64,000 nucleotides of DNA from Peptococcaceae bacterium (GTDB lineage: Bacteria > Bacillota > Peptococcia > Peptococcales > Peptococcaceae): assembly GCA_017547685.1 (NCBI GenBank), contig JAFYPD010000019.1, forward strand, positions 1 to 64,000, in the 5' to 3' direction. Within the stretch, counting starts at the first letter, position 1; each line of letters starts with the position of its first letter. Both the position numbers and the translations under genes were made by a program. Shown here piece by piece: positions 59,975 through 64,000 of this stretch. The notes under the pieces were generated by a model. That model had not been told where the DNA came from. It worked only from the letters and a program-made list of their open reading frames with translations, and ran no database searches.

Positions 59975-60358
59975 ATGAGCGAATTAAAGAAACATATTTA
60001 TGATGAAAAGAATGGACTGCATTATACTCTGATTGGAGATTACTACATCCCGGACTTGAAATTGCCGGAGGAACACCGCCCCATCGGAAAGTACGGACGG
60101 ATGCACCGGGAATATTTAAGAGAAGTCCACCCAGCCAGATTACAGACATTGACCCTGACCGGGGAATTGTGGACATATCTTGCAGACCTGAACGAACAGG
60201 CACAGAAACGGTTAGACACCATCATGGAGCAGATGAAAGCTACCGAGGGCGTGACCGAGGAATTGAAGCGTACCTGTCAAATGGAATGGGTGCAGCGTTG
60301 CAATAACATTCACAACCGGGCAGAAGAAATTGTTTTGCATGAGATGATTTATTCATAA
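59975..60358 (+). CDS. tnpV: Transposon-encoded protein TnpV
   Basis: 127 aa. ATG at 59975 with GAGGAG upstream; an in-frame reading from 59906 adds unrelated residues. The pattern LHYTLIGDYYIPDLKLPEEH, IGKYGRMHREYLREVHPARL and VQRCNNIHNRAEEI is that of TnpV-type small proteins of Tn4451-like and related clostridial elements. Function unclear. It precedes the lincosamide nucleotidyltransferase-like gene by 51 bp, a known association. Confidence 0.88.
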   Translation: MSELKKHIYDEKNGLHYTLIGDYYIPDLKLPEEHRPIGKYGRMHREYLREVHPARLQTLTLTGELWTYLADLNEQAQKRLDTIMEQMKATEGVTEELKRTCQMEWVQRCNNIHNRAEEIVLHEMIYS

Positions 60359-60409
60359 CGATATGGTAGAATGATTATTACAAATTAGAAGTTGTAAAGG
60401 AGACTTTGT

Positions 60410-60901
60410 ATGGGTAGAAAAGAAATAACAACAAAAGAAGATTTAATGAAAGTAATAGAATTATTCGAAAATACTGGAATTACATACTGGTTGGATGGCG
60501 GATGGGGTGTAGATATTTTAGCTGGTAAACAAACAAGAATTCATAGAGATATAGATATAAATTTTGATGCTCAACATACGGAAAAATTGTTAAATGTGCT
60601 TTTGAATCTGGGCTATAAAATTGATACAGACTGGAAACCGGTTAGAATAGAGTTATATAGTGATGAACTTGGTTACTTAGACATTCACCCGTTCGTTTTA
60701 AATGAGGATGGAACTTCAAAACAAGCTGATTTAGAGGGTGGCTGGTATGAGTTTGAAAAAGATTACTTTGGTAGTGCTTTTTTTGAAGGAAAAACAATTC
60801 CTTGTATATCCTTAAAAGGCCAAAAAGTTTTCCATTCAGGTTATGAATTAAGAGATAAAGATAAGCATGATATTTCAATTCTTGAAAGTTTATCAAAATA
60901 A
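60410..60901 (+). CDS. Lincosamide nucleotidyltransferase-like protein (Lnu(C)-type)
   Basis: 163 aa, ATG at 60410 behind AAAGGAGAC. Nucleotidyltransferase fold: ITYWLDGGWGVDILAGKQTR followed by HRDIDINFD gives the G-G-x(W) and D-x-D positions. The later YLDIHPFVLNEDGT and HSGYELRDKDKHDI match the LinA/Lnu(C) group in length and layout. Such enzymes adenylylate lincomycin and clindamycin. Distinctly AT-rich relative to the chromosome. Resistance itself is inferred. Confidence 0.82.
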   Translation: MGRKEITTKEDLMKVIELFENTGITYWLDGGWGVDILAGKQTRIHRDIDINFDAQHTEKLLNVLLNLGYKIDTDWKPVRIELYSDELGYLDIHPFVLNEDGTSKQADLEGGWYEFEKDYFGSAFFEGKTIPCISLKGQKVFHSGYELRDKDKHDISILESLSK

Positions 60902-60970
60902 CATTGCTGTAATTTCTAAGATAAATTCCACTTTATCGCTTTGAAATTTTAACTGAATAAGTATAGCACC

Positions 60971-61018
60971 AACCGCTGCTACATGGAAGCCAACAAACCA
61001 TGCAACAGCGGTTTTTCT
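60971..61018 (+). terminator. Terminator of the nucleotidyltransferase gene
   Basis: AACCGCTG.TACATGG and CCATGCAACAGCGGTT stem with TTTTC. Confidence 0.85.
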
Positions 61019-61825
61019 TTACCGTTTTTTCCTCTGGCTGATAGGCGTTCCTGTTTTCTTTGATTTTTGTAGAATCCGAATGAGCCAGCGAAATTCTTCG
61101 TCTGACAGATTTTTATAGTTGATACCGAGCTGCTTGCAGTAAAGAACAACCAGCTTTTCATCCCGGCTACCCTTGAAATTTTCGACCGCTTCCAGCTTTT
61201 CTTTCAGTTCATCGGCAACGGTGGTCTGGGGCGCACTCTCACTGTCCTTTTTATGGGCTTCCCGAATATCCCGGATAATGAGGTTGAGGTCGTCCAGCAC
61301 CATGTGACTGAAATATTCATCATCGCTGATATGGGCGGCTTGCAACACTTTCAAATGCGGGTCATCTTCGCCGGGGCGATACCGTTCAATGATTTCATGC
61401 CGGACGGTATCGACAAGGGCGTTGAGGTTTTGAATCTGCATGGTGGCAATCCCATCCACATAAATCTCAATGTCCGCAAGAAACTTGATAAAATCTTTAT
61501 GTGTGGCAAGCTCATAGAGCAGACGGTTGTTAATCCGACCGCTTTTCAGGAGAGCAACCATCTCATCATTCAAATGCAGCTCTGTTAGTGGCGTGTTGAT
61601 CTGCTCCCGGTTCTCTGTCCGGCACAGCAGATAATCAATGGAAACCCCATAGAAGTCTGCCAGCGTGATAAGGTTGCCATGATTGATTTCCTTATAATCC
61701 TCTTTCTCATAACTGCCAAGAGCTGATTTGGAAATACCCGTCAACTCTGACAACTCTTCCAGATTTAAGCCTTTGTCCTTGCGGAGTTCCCAAAGGCGTT
61801 CCTGTATGCTTGTCGCTCCTTTCAT
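61019..61825 (-). CDS. XRE-family regulator of an integrative element
   Basis: 268 aa, ATG at 61825 (minus strand) behind AGGAGCG-like sequence. N-terminal Cro/CI HTH (ERLWELRKDKGLNLEELSEL, ISKSALGSYE) followed by a long helical domain (about 80-220) with no known motif and a basic C-terminus. Proteins of this layout are encoded opposite the replication/mobilization genes of Tn1549-like elements. Probably a regulator of element genes. Confidence 0.85.
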   Translation of the reverse strand: MKGATSIQERLWELRKDKGLNLEELSELTGISKSALGSYEKEDYKEINHGNLITLADFYGVSIDYLLCRTENREQINTPLTELHLNDEMVALLKSGRINNRLLYELATHKDFIKFLADIEIYVDGIATMQIQNLNALVDTVRHEIIERYRPGEDDPHLKVLQAAHISDDEYFSHMVLDDLNLIIRDIREAHKKDSESAPQTTVADELKEKLEAVENFKGSRDEKLVVLYCKQLGINYKNLSDEEFRWLIRILQKSKKTGTPISQRKKR

Positions 61826-62308
61826 GGGCGCACGCTCCTTTCCGGCGGTTTCATTGCTTCCGCTTAACTGGATTATATCACACTTTCCGCAATCGTGGAA
61901 ATTTCTGATTTTTACCCCTAATTCCTACTTTGTGGACATACGGCACAGGGCACAAAAATGTTCTATGATACAGGTAGTTCATCGATGGATTATTCCAATC
62001 GAATGACCAGCCTGTGTGGGATATGCTTCCCCGGCGATGTAGTGCCATGACTTTTGGCAGGGATGTGGAGGAACCCTGACCGAAACGAGCGTACCAACGG
62101 GAGCGATACGCCGCTGTGAGATTCAGGGGAGGAACGACACCGGGGAGAACTGGCGAACTGACACCGAAATGATACCGAAACACGACAATCTGATAGGGGG
62201 ATAGTCTACCCTATCGATGATACTTCGGGAGATTTTAGGCGGCTCTATGGCTGTAATTTTGCCGAAAATCGCCCCGAAACCATACACGAAAACGGAAGGA
62301 AACACAAT
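61826..62308. other. Non-coding region of the mobile element
   Basis: No credible ORF in 483 bp between divergent genes. It contains an inverted repeat GATAGGG...CCCTATC (62195-62216), GCGTACC...GATACGC (62090-62112) and two short direct copies of ACCGAAA (62163, 62175). Such a region between a regulator and a RepA gene often holds promoters, oriV or oriT; which of these applies cannot be told here. Confidence 0.4.
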
Positions 62309-62497
62309 ATGCCGAGAATGAGCAAAAAGAGGAAGCATGAGCTTTCCTTTTACCTCAATGACCGGGGGCGTGTCACTTACAACGAATTATGCCGGAAATG
62401 CCAGCATGGGTGCAGGCAGAGCTTCCGGGCGGTTGTGATTGACTGCCCCCGTTATTTATCCAAACGAGCAAAGAAAAAGGAGGAACACACAGAATGA
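62309..62497 (+). CDS. Small Cys-containing protein of the integrative element
   Basis: 62 aa, ATG at 62309 behind GGAAGGAAAC. It is basic, with a CRKCQHGC motif in the middle (possible metal binding). Small proteins of this kind are encoded just upstream of the RepA-like gene in Tn1549-type elements. It overlaps the next start by 4 bp (ATGA). Function unknown. Confidence 0.7.
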   Translation: MPRMSKKRKHELSFYLNDRGRVTYNELCRKCQHGCRQSFRAVVIDCPRYLSKRAKKKEEHTE

Positions 62498-62835
62498 ATT
62501 TTGAATTTATGACGATAGACACACCCTTGCCGCCCTGTATGCCATTTCCCAGAGCGTTGACAGGATTTCCAGTCAGCAGCACCGCAAAGGTCATGTACTG
62601 CCGGATGCTGGACGCTATGCTCTCCAAAGGACAGGAGGACGAGAACGGAATCCTGTTTGTCTGCTTCCCTGTCACAGCCATTGCCGCAGTCCTGTCCCGC
62701 AGTCCCATGACGGTCAAGCGTTCTCTGAATGAACTGGAAACTGCCGGACTTATCATGCGGGTGCGTCAGGGCGTTGGAGAACCAAACAGGATTTATGTGC
62801 TGATACCGGGAAAGGAGGACGCTGCCCTTGCCTGA
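62494..62835 (+). CDS. RepA-like replication initiator, N-terminal domain protein
   Basis: 113 aa, ATG at 62494 with AAGGAGG upstream. The sequence contains FPRALTGFPVSSTAKVMYCR and the HTH FPVTAIAAVLSRSPMTVKRS followed by LNELETAGLI, matching the RepA_N domain of plasmid and ICE initiators. It is much shorter than full RepA proteins and lacks their C-terminal part. It overlaps the next gene by 8 bp. Confidence 0.8.
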   Translation: MNFEFMTIDTPLPPCMPFPRALTGFPVSSTAKVMYCRMLDAMLSKGQEDENGILFVCFPVTAIAAVLSRSPMTVKRSLNELETAGLIMRVRQGVGEPNRIYVLIPGKEDAALA

Positions 62836-63175
62836 TACCTCAAAGCTGGAAAAGCTAAACCGGGAGCTGGAGAAAAGCGAAAAGAAACTGCGGAAAGCCA
62901 TCAATGATGAAAAGGCATTGCAGCACCAGCTAAAGCAGCTTACCCGAAAGGAACGGACGCACCGGCTCTGTACCCGTGGCGGTATGCTGGAAAGTTTTCT
63001 GCAAGAGCCGGAACGCCTGACAGATGATGATGTCATGCTGTTGTTGAAACTCATTTTTCACAGGCAGGACACGCAGGAACTATTGAAAAAACTGCTGGAA
63101 CGTGAGAAGCCAGCTACCCCTTTACGAATATGCCGCCCGCAAAGTTTGCACAGAAAACTTTGCACAATCTATTGA
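62828..63175 (+). CDS. DUF3847-family element protein
   Basis: 115 aa, TTG start at 62828 behind GGAAAGGAGG. Coiled-coil N-terminus (LEKLNRELEKSEKKLRKAIN), then RLCTRGGMLESFLQEPERLT, which is the DUF3847 signature in mobilizable elements, where the gene usually precedes the relaxase. The last ~20 residues (TPLRICRPQSLHRKLCTIY) look foreign: the normal end seems to have been interrupted at about 63132 by the following regulatory cassette. Confidence 0.8.
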   Translation: MPDTSKLEKLNRELEKSEKKLRKAINDEKALQHQLKQLTRKERTHRLCTRGGMLESFLQEPERLTDDDVMLLLKLIFHRQDTQELLKKLLEREKPATPLRICRPQSLHRKLCTIY

Positions 63176-63200
63176 CAAGTAAACTTGTTAATGCTATTCT
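63172..63200 (+). promoter_or_regulatory. Promoter of the DUF6442-XRE pair
   Basis: TTGACA (63172-63177), 17 bp and TATTCT (63195-63200). Confidence 0.8.
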
Positions 63201-63221
63201 GAAGATACCAAGTACACTTGG
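63176..63221. promoter_or_regulatory. Two palindromic operators
   Basis: ACAAGT-AA-ACTTGT (63176-63189) overlaps the promoter spacer and CCAAGT-AC-ACTTGG (63208-63221) lies near the start point. Both share AAGTNNACTT and probably bind the XRE regulator encoded downstream (autoregulation). Confidence 0.75.
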
Positions 63222-63246
63222 CGATAACAAGTAAGGAGATGAATTT

Positions 63247-63579
63247 ATGAAAAAAGAAGATATTTTGTCAAAGGCGCAAAAAGAAGGTATGCTTGGCATT
63301 GATGAGGGAACGAAACAGATGAAAAATCAAGGGAGATTGATTGGTCAAGCAATGTTCAGTTTCGTGTTTGTCATAATTGCGCTTCTTGCTATAATTACCA
63401 AGAGCGAGATTGACTATGGGGTGCGTGCAATGTTTTTGGGATATCTTGCAGGAGAAACATTTATAGAATGGAGATTCAAAAAGAGTAAGGTGTTTTTGCT
63501 TTTATCGATTGCTGCGAGCTTTACGACTATTTTAGCTTTAATTGGGGTTGCTTGCAGTATGTTTGGAGTAGCTCTATGA
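63247..63579 (+). CDS. DUF6442-like membrane protein
   Basis: 110 aa, ATG at 63247 behind AAGGAGATG. A charged N-terminus of ~35 residues (MKKEDILSKAQKEGMLGIDE) precedes three hydrophobic helices (about 38-56, 64-76 and 84-108). It is encoded with an XRE regulator whose ATG overlaps its stop. Small membrane proteins paired with XRE regulators of this kind are common in Bacillota; their role is not known. Confidence 0.78.
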   Translation: MKKEDILSKAQKEGMLGIDEGTKQMKNQGRLIGQAMFSFVFVIIALLAIITKSEIDYGVRAMFLGYLAGETFIEWRFKKSKVFLLLSIAASFTTILALIGVACSMFGVAL

Positions 63580-63785
63580 ATGGTGAATTGACACTTAAAA
63601 ATCATCTCAAAGAAGCCCGTGTTGAAAAAAATCTATCGCAGGCGGCATTGGCAGAAATGGTAGGTGTCTCCCGCAACACCATTAGTTCGATTGAAACAGG
63701 TCAGTTCAACCCTACCGCCAAACTTGCACTCATTTTATGTATTGCCCTTGACAAGAAGTTTGAAGAACTATTCTATTTTGATTAA
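63576..63785 (+). CDS. Small XRE-family regulator
   Basis: 69 aa, ATG at 63576, overlapping the previous stop (ATGA). It is a single HTH domain: LKEARVEKNLSQAALAEMVG, VSRNTISSIETGQFNPT, ending KKFEELFYFD as in the YgzD/YvaO-type minimal regulators. It probably represses its own operon through the two AAGTNNACTT palindromes. Confidence 0.92.
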   Translation: MNGELTLKNHLKEARVEKNLSQAALAEMVGVSRNTISSIETGQFNPTAKLALILCIALDKKFEELFYFD

Positions 63786-63796
63786 CTAAACATTAG

Positions 63797-64000
63797 CCGC
63801 CCACCGGCACCACCGAGCAGGAAATCATTGAACGGTTTCCTGCTTTTCTCTTGCCCAAAATGCGGTGGCAAACCACCACCTCATCCAATCACCCACAGGA
63901 AGGAGGAAGCGACACTTCTTCCCAATCTTCTGATGAAATATATGGAGATACGAAAGGACTGGACAAGGGCTGGGCAGAACCGGGGGACTTCCAAAGACTT
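63797..64000 (+). other. Open reading frame(s) of uncertain identity at the window end
   Basis: After a second copy of GCCGCCC (63796-63802) two frames stay open to the window end. One begins PPTGTTEQEIIERFPAFLLP; the other contains CPKCGG and, from ATG 63933, MKYMEIRKDWTRAGQNRG. An AAGGAGGAAG at 63899 suggests a start nearby. Either could continue the interrupted DUF3847/relaxase region or begin a new gene. The window is too short to decide. Confidence 0.35.

Noticed and set aside
61878-62183. Minus-strand ORF upstream of the RepA region
   Set aside because: Arginine/serine-rich with no start signal, overlapping inverted repeats in a likely control region.

Overview
The window is a chromosomal segment of a low-to-mid GC, anaerobic, Gram-positive-lineage bacterium (Bacillota). 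Support: gene orders mutS-mutL-miaA, ylxM-ffh-rpsP-khpA-ylqD-rimM-trmD and PP2C-PASTA kinase-rsgA-rpe; SD-led genes with many TTG starts; TTGACA/TATAAT promoters; two exact Bacillota-type parS sites; an alpha/beta-type spore protein; and [FeFe] hydrogenases. I cannot fix the genus; Clostridia or a spore-competent Negativicutes lineage both fit.

Layout. 1-4705: mismatch repair (mutS 3' end, mutL), an rRNA-type methyltransferase and miaA. 4725-13461: a tandem array of LysR regulators and two large paralogous alkaline-phosphatase-superfamily phosphodiesterases (PDE1, PDE2), ending in a collapsed LysR pseudogene. Between LysR2 and LysR3 lies a promoter-terminator unit without an ORF whose RNA would pair with the translation start regions of both PDE mRNAs (candidate sRNA). 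13499-17608: an unknown anchored protein, a 152-bp hairpin repeat, azlCD, then a type III toxin-antitoxin locus (51-nt tandem repeats, terminator, ToxN/AbiQ-like toxin) whose toxin ORF is fused in frame to a DUF1653 domain. 17617-21869: parS, SRP and translation genes. 22003-25937: amidohydrolase, small unknowns, a composite repeat, a SASP gene and a DRTGG-CBS regulator. 26028-31304: dnaE, coaD, tcdA, trxA.

31613-35305 (minus strand): nadA-nadB-nadC-niaR, de novo NAD synthesis with its likely niacin-responsive repressor. 36718-41348: a 2Fe-2S protein, a PAS-containing sensory [FeFe] hydrogenase, a SpoIIE-type phosphatase and a group B-like [FeFe] hydrogenase in one operon. 41407-44594: BlaI/M56 signalling operon with a clear operator/promoter and a second parS in its leader. 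44690-53003: threonine aldolase, LUD protein, NdpA-type protein, then the PP2C/PASTA kinase/rsgA/rpe/RluA operon.

53098-64000 is accessory: a VOC protein, a flavodoxin-ferredoxin and SDR pair, a nucleotidyltransferase, a lipoprotein, and then debris and working parts of integrative/mobilizable elements: an IS3-transposase/relaxase chimera, a Fic protein, a truncated phosphatase, TnpV with a lincosamide nucleotidyltransferase-like gene, an XRE regulator, a RepA-like initiator, DUF3847, and a DUF6442/XRE pair with palindromic operators.

Most noteworthy: the type III TA locus with unusually long self-complementary repeats and its fused DUF1653 domain; the candidate sRNA targeting both PDE leaders; the LysR/PDE array with gene decay and a possible conversion tract; the phosphatase-linked hydrogenase operon; and a dispersed palindromic repeat family.
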